Source: SYIM01 sp039800325 (lineage in GTDB: Bacteria > Pseudomonadota > Gammaproteobacteria > Burkholderiales > Burkholderiaceae_E). Taken from it: DNA of 64,000 nt. The notes under the pieces are model-generated. The model worked only from the letters and a program-made list of their open reading frames with translations, was not told the DNA's origin and did no database searches. The translations under genes were made by a program, and so were the position numbers. Shown here in pieces: positions 1 to 7,985 of this stretch. The first letter of the stretch is position 1, and every line of letters starts with the position of its first letter. The DNA is taken from NCBI GenBank assembly GCA_039800325.1, contig JBDLQY010000157.1, positions 17,017-81,016 of the forward strand, in the 5' to 3' direction.

Positions 1-300
1 GGTCGTTTGCAGCACATTGCCCTGATGCACGTAGCCAGCGCAGTTAAACAACACATCAGGGACTGGCATATCGGCCATGAAACGAGCCACGTCGGCATCG
101 CGGGTCACATCCAGTCGATGCGCCTGTATCGAGCCGCCCGAGGCGCGCGCCTGCGCCGCCAGGGTATCGAGAAGATCTTCGCGAATGTCGGTGGCGATGA
201 CATGAGCACCCTCGCGCGCCATGGCCAGCGCAGCCGCCCGGCCCATGCCCTGTGCGGCAGCGGTGAGGATGATGGTCTTTCCGGCAAGTCGAGCAACCAC
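1..300 (-). CDS. SDR-family NAD(P) dehydrogenase, C-terminus beyond window
   Basis: Only the first 100 codons are inside the window; the gene runs off the left edge. The start is a GTG at 298-300 preceded by a CGGAG ribosome site, and the protein opens with the Rossmann signature TAAAQGMGRAAALAMA (residues 14-29), then the acidic residue of ATDI and the LDV and NCAG motifs of classical short-chain dehydrogenases. The TAAAQG variant of the usual TGxxxGxG loop is typical of the BDH2/DHRS6-like branch, which includes 3-hydroxybutyrate and 2-keto-3-deoxy-L-fuconate dehydrogenases. It lies 66 bases downstream of the ABC exporter on the same strand, so it may belong to the sugar-acid operon. The exact substrate cannot be told from this fragment. 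Confidence 0.85.
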   Translation of the reverse strand, partial: MVARLAGKTIILTAAAQGMGRAAALAMAREGAHVIATDIREDLLDTLAAQARASGGSIQAHRLDVTRDADVARFMADMPVPDVLFNCAGYVHQGNVLQTT

Positions 301-366
301 GATAAATCTCCGAACAGGACTGATGCGCCGTGGCGCGTTTTTCGAGGCGCGTAAGGGTAGCGTACT

Positions 367-2142
367 TTAGCGGCGGGCGTCGAACTGAAGTGCCGCGAGT
401 CGAGCGTAGACGCCCCCGGCCTGGCTCAGTGCCTCATGCGAACCGCTCTCAACCACGCGGCCCTGATCAAGCACCATGATGCGGTCAGCGCGGCGCACCG
501 TGTCGAGGCGGTGCGCGATGATCAGCGTTGTGCGGCCACCGACCGCGCGATCGAGCGCGGCCTGAACTGCTCGCTCGCTTTCCGAATCGAGAGCGCTGGT
601 GGCTTCGTCCAGCAGTAGAAGCGGCGGATCGCGCAGCAGTGCGCGGGCAATCGCCAGGCGCTGCCGCTGGCCGCCTGATAGGCGCACACCGCGTTCACCC
701 AGCGGTGTGGCATAGCCCTGGGGGAGCTGCTCGATGAATTCATGCGCATGGGCGGCATGCGCAGCGGCCACCAGCTCCGGCTCGCTCGCCTGCATACGAC
801 CGTAGAGAATGTTGTGACGAACATCGGCTGAGAACACGACGTTGTCCTGCGCGACCAGCCCGATGGTGTTCCTCAGATCGGCCAGCGGCCATTCGCGCAG
901 GTCTACGCCATTTAGGCGGATGACGCCCGCCTGCGGGTCATAAAAGCGCAAGAGCAGTTGAAAGACCGTACTCTTTCCTGCACCCGAGGCGCCGACCAGC
1001 GCCACAGTCTCACCCGGCGAAATAGTGAACGACATCGAGGCCAGTGCCGCCTGGCCAGGGCGCGAGGGATAGTGAAAGGCAACCGACTCAAATTGCACCG
1101 AGGCGCCCCTGGGGTCCGAGACGGGGCTAGTCCGTGCTTGCGCGGGCGATGCAATACGCGGCTTTGACTCAAGCAGCTCAAGCAGACGTTCAGTCGCGCC
1201 GGCTGCGCGCTGAATATCGCCCAGTACCTCGGCGATGGCGCCGGTGGCGCCGCCCAGAATGGCTGCATACAGAATGAACTGCGCCAATTGTCCGCCGCTC
1301 ATGTCGCCTGCAATGACTGAACGCGCGCCCATCCAAAGCACAAATACGATGGCCGAAAAGACCAGCACGATAGCCAGTGCGGTCAGGGCTGAGCGAGCGC
1401 GAATGCGTCGTACGGCCGCGCCGAATGCCTGGTTAGCGCTTTCGCTAAAGCGTTCGGTCTCGAAGCGTTCACGACCGAACGCCTGCACCACCTGGATGGC
1501 ACCCAGGGTCTCACCGGCCAGAGCGCTGGCATCTGCAACGCGGTCCTGACTGTCACGTGACAGGCGGCGCACACGCCGACCGAACGCAATAATGGGTAGC
1601 ACCACCAGTGCCAGCAGCCCAATGATCACCAGCGCCAGGGTGGTGCTGGTGATCAGCATCATGATCAGCGCGCCTGTCAGCAGCAGGCTATTGCGCAGCC
1701 CCAGCGACAGGCTGGTGCCCACAAGCGTCTGAATCAGCGTGGTGTCCGCGCTTAGTCTGGAGAGTACCTCGCCCGACTTGAGCGTTTCGAAGAACACCGG
1801 ATCCTGCCTGAGCACCGATCCGAAGACAGCCCTTCGCAGATCGGCAGTGACGCGTTCGCCCAGCCAAGACACGCTGTAAAAGCGCAGTGCTGTCGCCGCG
1901 GCCAGCACAACCGCCAGGGCGAGCAGTGCCAGAAAATATCCATGTACCGAGCTTTCACCCGAGAAACCATGATCGATGAGCTGACGAAAAGCCAGAGGGA
2001 CCGACAGGGTTGCGGCGGCGGCCACCATAAGCGCCGTGCCTGCGCCCAGCAGACGCAGCCGATACGGCGCGAGAAACGGGGCTAGGCGCCCCAACACCCG
2101 CAGGCTCGCCCGGCGCGCGGGCGAAGGAGTCTGATCGGTCAT
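367..2142 (-). CDS. ABC exporter, fused permease and ATPase (MsbA-related)
   Basis: This 591-residue half-transporter has six hydrophobic segments in roughly residues 30-320 and a nucleotide-binding domain after residue 350. Visible motifs are Walker A GASGAGKST (384-392), signature LSGGQRQR (488-495), Walker B LLLLDE (508-513) and the H-loop histidine 544. Such proteins work as inner-membrane homodimers and pump lipids, drugs or peptides outward; this one resembles the MsbA-related branch common in proteobacteria. Its ATG overlaps the stop of the upstream polyol dehydrogenase gene (ATGA at 2139-2142), so the two are translationally coupled. The neighbours are sugar-acid catabolic genes, but the exported substrate is unknown. 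All ATPase motifs are intact. Confidence 0.93.
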   Translation of the reverse strand: MTDQTPSPARRASLRVLGRLAPFLAPYRLRLLGAGTALMVAAAATLSVPLAFRQLIDHGFSGESSVHGYFLALLALAVVLAAATALRFYSVSWLGERVTADLRRAVFGSVLRQDPVFFETLKSGEVLSRLSADTTLIQTLVGTSLSLGLRNSLLLTGALIMMLITSTTLALVIIGLLALVVLPIIAFGRRVRRLSRDSQDRVADASALAGETLGAIQVVQAFGRERFETERFSESANQAFGAAVRRIRARSALTALAIVLVFSAIVFVLWMGARSVIAGDMSGGQLAQFILYAAILGGATGAIAEVLGDIQRAAGATERLLELLESKPRIASPAQARTSPVSDPRGASVQFESVAFHYPSRPGQAALASMSFTISPGETVALVGASGAGKSTVFQLLLRFYDPQAGVIRLNGVDLREWPLADLRNTIGLVAQDNVVFSADVRHNILYGRMQASEPELVAAAHAAHAHEFIEQLPQGYATPLGERGVRLSGGQRQRLAIARALLRDPPLLLLDEATSALDSESERAVQAALDRAVGGRTTLIIAHRLDTVRRADRIMVLDQGRVVESGSHEALSQAGGVYARLAALQFDARR

Positions 2143-3650
2143 GGGCGAATCGTAGCCTCGTTGAGCGTACCCAGTACGCCCGCCTTGTTGATGGTGTGCA
2201 GCTTGGCGGCCACCGCGCTGACCAGTTCCTGCGAATGACCCAGATCACCAAATACGGGCTCGTAGCTGAGTAGCCCATGAGCCAATGCCTTCGGGTCGGT
2301 GCCGATCGAGTCCAGGCGCTTTGCCAGCGTTTGCGCCTGAGGGTCCTTGATGATTACGGAGATGCCCGCCGATGCGCCGCGCAGGCATTGCAGCCAGGCC
2401 GCCAGGGCCAGCGCCAGGATGCCAACCGTGCGGCCCTGATCCAGACGCTGGCGCACTGTAGGCAGCCAGCGTACGGGAATTTTTTTGGAGCCGTCTGCGG
2501 CAATCTGCTCGGTACGATGCGCAAGAGCCGGGTTGGCGAAACGGATCAAAAGCTCGCGGCAGTAGTCAGTTGCCAGTGGTTTCATGGTGCGTGGCAAAGT
2601 CGGGATGGCTTCATCCCATAACTGCTCGACCGCGGCGCGCAGGGCCGGATGGGCAATCGCCTGATCAACCGTGCTAAGTCCGGCCAGCAACCCCGTGTAG
2701 GCGATCAACGAGTGGGCGGCGTTCAGCAGACGCAGCTTCATGTCCTCCCAGCCGCTCACGTCGTCGGCCAGTTGTACGCCACTGGCGGCCAGATCGGGTC
2801 GGCCTGCGGCGAAGCGATCCTCGACGACCCATTGTGTGAAGGGTTCGGTGCTTATGGGCCACGCGTCGGTCAGCCCTGCGACGCGTTGTACGGTTTCACG
2901 ATCGGCGTCGGTGGTTGCCGGTACGATGCGATCGACCATAGAGCAGGGAAAGCTCACCTGCTGTTCAAGCCAGCGCTCGAGGGCCGCGTCACCGCGGGCT
3001 GCGACGAAGGAGAGCAGTGCTCGCTTGAGGGTCTTTCCGTTTGCGGAGAGGTTATCGCAACTCATCAGGGTAAGGGCCGCGTCGGGCGCCTGTTCGCGCC
3101 GCCTGGCCAGTCCGCGGGCCAGCCAGCCCAGTGCGGTGCGAGGCGTGGCATGTGGGGCGGCTTTCAGATCTGCGACGAGGTCGGCCTGCGAGCGATCAAG
3201 CTCGCCTTGCGGGTCCAGGCAGTATCCTTTTTCGGTGATGGTGAGCGAGACGATGCGAATGCGCGGATCGGCCAGCCGGGCCAGCGTTGTTTCGGGCGAC
3301 TGGCCGGCCAGCAGGCATTCGCGCAGGGCTGCGATCACGCGTAGTCTGGGTGCGCTTTCACTGCGTTCAATGAGTGTGTAGAGACCGTCTTGCGCCCGCA
3401 GAGCATCGCACACGGCTCGGCTATGCAGGTTGACGCCGCAGATACCCCAGGCAGAGTCGCCCCGGTTGAGGGCGTCGTCAAAAGCCACCGCCTGGTGAGC
3501 CCGGTGAAAGTTACCCACGCCCACATGAAGCACGCCGATGCCTGCCTGGTTGGGCGTGTAGGCGGGGCGCTGGATAATGGGCGCTATATGCGCCAGCGTC
3601 GATAACGAAAGGCGATCGTATGGACGGTTTGCGCACTGGGGGTCGGTCAT
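2139..3650 (-). CDS. Mannitol dehydrogenase family oxidoreductase, fructuronate reductase-like
   Basis: The 503-residue protein is a long-chain polyol dehydrogenase. The nucleotide-binding segment is GVGNFHRAHQ (44-53), and the catalytic trio of the family appears as K305, N310 and H313 in the KLRLLNAAH stretch. Segments such as SLTITEKGYC, FPCSMVDRIVP and EPFTQWVVED match mannitol 2-dehydrogenase and D-fructuronate reductase (UxuB). Family members interconvert a ketose or ketohexuronate and the polyol or hexonate with NAD(H). Given the adjacent altronate-type dehydratase and idonate dehydrogenase, reduction of fructuronate or tagaturonate is the likeliest role, but mannitol or arabinitol cannot be excluded. 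It is the first gene of the minus-strand operon and is coupled by 4 bases to the ABC exporter. Confidence 0.88.
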   Translation of the reverse strand: MTDPQCANRPYDRLSLSTLAHIAPIIQRPAYTPNQAGIGVLHVGVGNFHRAHQAVAFDDALNRGDSAWGICGVNLHSRAVCDALRAQDGLYTLIERSESAPRLRVIAALRECLLAGQSPETTLARLADPRIRIVSLTITEKGYCLDPQGELDRSQADLVADLKAAPHATPRTALGWLARGLARRREQAPDAALTLMSCDNLSANGKTLKRALLSFVAARGDAALERWLEQQVSFPCSMVDRIVPATTDADRETVQRVAGLTDAWPISTEPFTQWVVEDRFAAGRPDLAASGVQLADDVSGWEDMKLRLLNAAHSLIAYTGLLAGLSTVDQAIAHPALRAAVEQLWDEAIPTLPRTMKPLATDYCRELLIRFANPALAHRTEQIAADGSKKIPVRWLPTVRQRLDQGRTVGILALALAAWLQCLRGASAGISVIIKDPQAQTLAKRLDSIGTDPKALAHGLLSYEPVFGDLGHSQELVSAVAAKLHTINKAGVLGTLNEATIRP

Positions 3651-3771
3651 GGACGGTTGGGCGTTCAGGCTGAAGACTGGGCGCGAGTGTACCCGGTGGG
3701 TAGCCGCCCAGGTCGCGTGCTAACATCAAATTCACCTGCCAATCAGACCATCATCAATCACGGAGACAGAC
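3651..3771. promoter_or_regulatory. Divergent promoter region of the sugar-acid locus
   Basis: This 121-base gap separates the minus-strand dehydrogenase operon from the plus-strand idonate dehydrogenase/TRAP operon and must hold both promoters. A GGAG ribosome site sits just before the ATG at 3772. No regulator gene is adjacent and I see no convincing operator palindrome. Confidence 0.55.
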
Positions 3772-4809
3772 ATGCTCGAGTGCAAGGTGCACGGTGCGCT
3801 TGACCTGAGAATCGATGAGGTGCAAACGCCGGTCCCTCAGGCTGGAGAGGTTCTGGTGCGACTGGGCGCCGCTGGCATTTGCGGGTCCGACATGCATTAT
3901 TACCTGCACGGACGTGTGGGTAACTTCAAAATTCGCGAGCCGCTCACCCCAGGGCATGAAGCCTCGGGCGTGGTGCATGCCGTCGGTGCCGGGGTCAGTC
4001 GCGTCAAGCCCGGGGATCGCATTGCCATCAATCCCTCCAGACCCTGTGGCCGTTGTCCAGGCTGCCGTGAGGGGCGCGAGAATCTCTGCGGCAATATGCG
4101 TTTTCTGGGCAGCGCCAGCGTGTTTCCGCACGTACAGGGCATGTTCCGAGAGTTTTTTGTAATGCCCGAGTCGCAGTGTGTTCCGGTGGATGCCGATGTC
4201 TCTCTGGGCGAAATTGCCATGTCCGAGCCGCTGGCGGTAGCGCTGCACTCGGCGCAGCGCGCTGGAAACCTGCTGGGCAAGCGCGTGCTCATCACGGGCT
4301 CTGGCACCATCGGTTGCATGATGGTGCTGGCGGTTCGGCTGGCCGGTGCGGCCCATGTAACGGTCACTGATGTGGTTGATCATCCCCTCGATGTGGCACG
4401 GCAGTGCGGTGCTGACGCCACGGTCCGAATCGACAAATTACCGGCCGAGGGCAAGCTGTCTGATGTCACGGGCGAACCCGATGTCGCCTTTGAGGTCTCT
4501 GGCGCTGGCTCGGCGCTTATTGCGTTGATTGAGACCGTACGTCGCGGTGGCATCATTGTGCAGGTGGGTACTTTGCCGGCTGACGGACTGCATCTGATGG
4601 CTAACCAAATCATGGCGCGCGAGCTCGATCTGCGGGGCTCGTTCCGCTTTGGCAATGTCTTTGATCTGGCGGTGCGCAGTATTGCCGAGCGCCGGGTCGA
4701 TGTTCGTCCGGTCATCACTGGCGAGTATCCGCTGCGCGAGGCTGCGGCGGCCATCGAGCGCGCTCGTGACAAAAGCCGCAGCATGAAAGTACAACTGGTA
4801 CCGGGTTGA
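3772..4809 (+). CDS. idnD: L-idonate 5-dehydrogenase-like zinc alcohol dehydrogenase
   Basis: A 345-residue medium-chain zinc dehydrogenase. The catalytic-zinc ligands C37, H62, E63 and E152 and the structural-zinc cysteines C92, C95, C98 and C106 are all present, as is the Rossmann motif GSGTIG (176-181). Stretches such as GICGSDMHYY, RVGNFKIREP, INPSRPCGRC, MRFLGSA, SQCVP and FEVSG follow E. coli IdnD closely. IdnD oxidises L-idonate to 5-keto-D-gluconate with NAD(P)+ in the cytoplasm. It leads the plus-strand operon with the TRAP transporter, which fits uptake and oxidation of a hexonate. Other hexonates (for example L-gulonate-type substrates) are possible because this subfamily varies in specificity. 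Confidence 0.86.
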   Translation: MLECKVHGALDLRIDEVQTPVPQAGEVLVRLGAAGICGSDMHYYLHGRVGNFKIREPLTPGHEASGVVHAVGAGVSRVKPGDRIAINPSRPCGRCPGCREGRENLCGNMRFLGSASVFPHVQGMFREFFVMPESQCVPVDADVSLGEIAMSEPLAVALHSAQRAGNLLGKRVLITGSGTIGCMMVLAVRLAGAAHVTVTDVVDHPLDVARQCGADATVRIDKLPAEGKLSDVTGEPDVAFEVSGAGSALIALIETVRRGGIIVQVGTLPADGLHLMANQIMARELDLRGSFRFGNVFDLAVRSIAERRVDVRPVITGEYPLREAAAAIERARDKSRSMKVQLVPG

Positions 4810-4850
4810 TTTTTCTATCCATCACACGTCGATCTAAACAAGGAGACAAC

Positions 4851-5822
4851 ATGAAACTAGTGGCTTCTCTGATGATGTCGGCGGCAGTCTTTGCCGCCTC
4901 GGCGCTGCCGGCTGCAGCGCAGACCAAGCTCAAGTGGGCGCATGTCTATGAGGCGTCTGAGCCCTATCACCGCTGGTCGGTCTGGGCGAGCGATGAGTTT
5001 AAAAAACGCACCAACGGCAAATATGAAATTCAGGTCTTCCCAGCTTCGTCGCTGGGCAAAGAGACTGACATCAACCAGGGCCTGCAACTGGGTACCGTTG
5101 ACATCATCATCTCGGGCCTGTCCTTTGCTGCCCGCAGTTTTCCGCGTATTGGCGTGGGCTACTACCCGTTCACTTTCCGTGATGGCAACCATCTGGTGGC
5201 CTGGTCCAAGAGCCCCGCTTTCCGTGAACTGGCCGATGGCTATGAGGCAAAAACCGGCGTCCACATCACGTCCATGACGTATTACGGCGCGCGTCACACC
5301 TCATCCAATCGTGCTTTCAAAGATTGCGCGGGCATGAAAAACCTCAAGATCCGCGTGCCCGACGTACCGGCTTACATGGCAACGCCTAGGGCCTGCGGCG
5401 CCAACCCCACGCCGATCGCGTTTGCTGAGGTCTACCTGGCACTGCAAAACGGTACCGTTGAGGCGCAGGAAAACCCGCTGCCGACTATTGAGGCCAAGAA
5501 GTTCTACGAGGTGCAAAAGCACATCATCCTGACGGGCCACATCGTTGACGCCGTGGCTACTCAGGTGGGGCCGCATATCTGGAAGAAGTTCACGGCTGAC
5601 GAGAAAAAACTGTTCACCGAAATTACGCTTGAAGCGGCTGCCAAAGGCACTGCTGAAATTCTCAAGCGCGAGGTTGAACTGGTCGACGAGTTTCGCAAAA
5701 AAGGTCTGACGGTAACCGAGGTCGATCGCTCGGGTTTCCAACAGGCTGTGCTGAAGTCTGTGCCGATGGAGTCCATGGGTTACAACAAGGCTGATTGGGA
5801 CAAGATTCAGACCATCAAGTAA
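4851..5822 (+). CDS. dctP: TRAP transporter substrate-binding protein DctP
   Basis: A 323-residue periplasmic receptor of the DctP family. The ATG at 4851 follows an AAGGAG site and opens a signal peptide of about 23 residues ending AAAQ; an upstream in-frame start would add a non-signal-like extension, so I reject it. The mature protein has the family landmarks LKIRVPDVP, which carries the conserved arginine that salt-bridges the ligand carboxylate, and NGTVEAQENP. Like other TRAP receptors it should bind an organic acid and deliver it to DctQM. With idonate dehydrogenase before it and a hexonate dehydratase after it, the ligand is probably a sugar acid. Confidence 0.93.
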   Translation: MKLVASLMMSAAVFAASALPAAAQTKLKWAHVYEASEPYHRWSVWASDEFKKRTNGKYEIQVFPASSLGKETDINQGLQLGTVDIIISGLSFAARSFPRIGVGYYPFTFRDGNHLVAWSKSPAFRELADGYEAKTGVHITSMTYYGARHTSSNRAFKDCAGMKNLKIRVPDVPAYMATPRACGANPTPIAFAEVYLALQNGTVEAQENPLPTIEAKKFYEVQKHIILTGHIVDAVATQVGPHIWKKFTADEKKLFTEITLEAAAKGTAEILKREVELVDEFRKKGLTVTEVDRSGFQQAVLKSVPMESMGYNKADWDKIQTIK

Positions 5823-5889
5823 TCCCTGCACTGCATGCAGTCTCCCCGGGCCCTGGGGCCCTGCTGTAACACCCAGGCCCGGGCTCGAT

Positions 5890-5925
5890 CGAGGCAAGTC
5901 GTCGCCACTTGCCTCGGTTTAGTTT
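5890..5925 (+). terminator. Hairpin with T-rich tail between dctP and dctQ
   Basis: A perfect 10-base stem (5890-5899 with 5907-5916) and 7-base loop is followed by TTTAGTTT. Placed between the receptor gene and the membrane subunits, it probably works as a partial terminator or 3' stabiliser that keeps receptor levels above those of the permease. Confidence 0.7.
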
Positions 5926-5952
5926 GTGCGGCTTCAAGGCATCGAAACCCCC

Positions 5953-6567
5953 ATGAGCGCCCCTCAAGATAGCGATCCGGTCCTCGACGATTCGGGGCAT
6001 TTTCATGCCACCGATGCGCCCATCGATCTCAGCGATTACCGCTGGGAAGACTGGCTGACGCTCTTGTTTTTCTGGTCGCTTGCGCTCACCGTGTTCTATC
6101 AGTTCTTTACGCGTTATGTACTGAACGATTCAGCCGCCTGGACCGAAGAAATCGCGCGCTACCTGCTGATCGTAGTCACCTTTCTGGGCGCCTCGATGGG
6201 GGCGCGGCGCAATACGCATATCCACGTCGAATTTGTTTACCGCTACCTGCCCCGCATGGTGGGGCGGGTCTTGTCCACGGCGGTCGACGTCATCCGGGTG
6301 CTATTTCTGGCTTACGCCAGCTGGCTGGCGATCGCTCTGGTGCCGCGCATGGCCAACCTCAGCATGACGGTGGTCGACTTATCTATGCAGTATGTTTATG
6401 CGCTCGTGGCCGCAGGCTTTGTGCTGATGACCTGGCGCTCTTTAGGACTTGCCATCATCAATTGGCGACGCGGCTGGAGTCTGCTTGAACGTCCCAGTGG
6501 CGATGACGAACCGACTGCATCCGAGGCCGGCGCTCGAGCCCAGTCCGCATCGGGGGCCCTGAAATGA
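5953..6567 (+). CDS. dctQ: TRAP transporter small permease DctQ
   Basis: A 204-residue inner-membrane protein with four hydrophobic helices, as expected for DctQ, and the family-typical stretch LGASMGARRNTHIHVEF in the second helix region. I chose the ATG at 5953; a GTG at 5926 is also in frame but lies in the T-rich tail of the upstream hairpin. The gene overlaps dctM by four bases (ATGA), so the two membrane subunits are made together. It pairs with DctM to form the sodium-driven transporter. The C-terminus is a hydrophilic tail of about 30 residues. Confidence 0.9.
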   Translation: MSAPQDSDPVLDDSGHFHATDAPIDLSDYRWEDWLTLLFFWSLALTVFYQFFTRYVLNDSAAWTEEIARYLLIVVTFLGASMGARRNTHIHVEFVYRYLPRMVGRVLSTAVDVIRVLFLAYASWLAIALVPRMANLSMTVVDLSMQYVYALVAAGFVLMTWRSLGLAIINWRRGWSLLERPSGDDEPTASEAGARAQSASGALK

Positions 6568-7970
6568 ACAGCCTGTTTTTCGGATCGTTTCTAGCCGCCA
6601 TGGCCACCGGCATTCCCATTGCCATCGCCATGGCGCTGGGTTCGCTCGTCTACATCTGGATCAGCGGCACCATACCGCCGCTGACGGTCATCCATCGCAT
6701 GGTGGGCGGGGTCGACAGCTTTCCGCTGCTGGCCGTGCCATTTTTTATTCTGGCCGGCAACCTCATGAACTCGGCTGGTATCACCAATCGCATCTACAAC
6801 TTTGCTCTGGCCCTGGTGGGTTGGCTTAAGGGCGGACTTGGCCATGTGAATGTGGTGGGTTCAGTCATTTTTTCGGGTATGTCAGGTACCGCAGTGGCTG
6901 ATGCGGGTGGCTTGGGCACCATCGAAATCAAGGCCATGAAAGATCATGGCTACCCCACTGAGTTCGCGGTGGGAATCACGGCCGCCTCGGCCACGCTTGG
7001 ACCCATCATTCCGCCATCATTGCCCATGGTGATTTACGGCGTGCAGGCTAACGCGTCCATCGGTAAGCTCTTTGCGGCCGGGTTTCTGCCCGGGGCGGTC
7101 ATGGCGGTATTCATGATGTGCATGGTGGCGTGGTACGCCCACGTGCGCAAATACGGGGCCGACATCGCTTTTTCATGGACCCGTATGGGCCGTGCGTTTG
7201 TCGAACTGGCGGCGGTCATCATGGCCGCGGTGGTGCTCTTTTATCTGTGGGGCAATCAAGAGCTCAGCGGCCTGATGAAGTTTGGTATTCCGCTCGCGGT
7301 CGTGCTGGTGGTTGACCGCCTGATGCGGTTCGAAGCCTTTATGGCGTTGCTTACGCCCGTCATCCTCATTGGTGGCATGGCCTCGGGGCTGTTCACGCCG
7401 ACAGAAGCGGCAGTGGCTGCGGTGGCTTGGGCGCTGTTTCTGGGTTTTGTCTGGTATCGCACTCTCAATATTCGTATGCTGGTCAAGATCTCGATGGACA
7501 CCATCGAGACGACCTCTACGGTGCTGTTCATCGTCGCCGCAGCATCAATCTTCGCGTGGGTGCTCACCACCACTCAGGTCACCGAGCAAATTGCGCAGTG
7601 GGTGCTGTCCATCAGCAGCAGCCCCTGGGTATTTTTGTTGCTGGCTAATGTATTTCTACTGTTTGTGGGCTGCTTCATGGAAACCATTGCAGCCATCACT
7701 ATTCTGGTGCCCGTATTCATGCCTATCATCAACAAGCTGGGCATTGATCCGGTTCATTTCGGCTTGGTTATGGTGCTTAATCTCATGATCGGATTGCTGA
7801 CGCCCCCAGTCGGTATGGTTATCTTTGTGCTGGCCAAGGTATCGCGGCTGTCGTTTGAGCGCACTGTGATAGCCATCATGCCCTGGACCATTCCGCTGTT
7901 CGCCACGCTTATTCTCATCACCTTCGTGCCACAGATCGTTCTGTGGTTGCCAAACCTTTTGTACCCCTGA
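6564..7970 (+). CDS. dctM: TRAP transporter large permease DctM
   Basis: A 468-residue polytopic protein, somewhat longer than the usual 425-435 residues, with a dozen hydrophobic segments. Family landmarks include the FILAGNLMN stretch, FSGMSGTAVADAGGLG, GPIIPPSLPMVIYG, FTPTEAAVAAVAWALFLG and the second-half counterpart GLLTPPVGMVIF. It is the transporting subunit that moves a carboxylate with sodium. It overlaps dctQ by four bases and is followed 15 bases later by the dehydratase, so uptake and first catabolic steps are on one transcript. Confidence 0.95.
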   Translation: MNSLFFGSFLAAMATGIPIAIAMALGSLVYIWISGTIPPLTVIHRMVGGVDSFPLLAVPFFILAGNLMNSAGITNRIYNFALALVGWLKGGLGHVNVVGSVIFSGMSGTAVADAGGLGTIEIKAMKDHGYPTEFAVGITAASATLGPIIPPSLPMVIYGVQANASIGKLFAAGFLPGAVMAVFMMCMVAWYAHVRKYGADIAFSWTRMGRAFVELAAVIMAAVVLFYLWGNQELSGLMKFGIPLAVVLVVDRLMRFEAFMALLTPVILIGGMASGLFTPTEAAVAAVAWALFLGFVWYRTLNIRMLVKISMDTIETTSTVLFIVAAASIFAWVLTTTQVTEQIAQWVLSISSSPWVFLLLANVFLLFVGCFMETIAAITILVPVFMPIINKLGIDPVHFGLVMVLNLMIGLLTPPVGMVIFVLAKVSRLSFERTVIAIMPWTIPLFATLILITFVPQIVLWLPNLLYP

Positions 7971-7985
7971 CAAACCGCGCCCACC

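Noticed and set aside
2277..3381. Long plus-strand frames opposite the polyol dehydrogenase
   Set aside because: They are antisense shadows of a GC-rich gene with intact family motifs, and translate to no recognisable protein.
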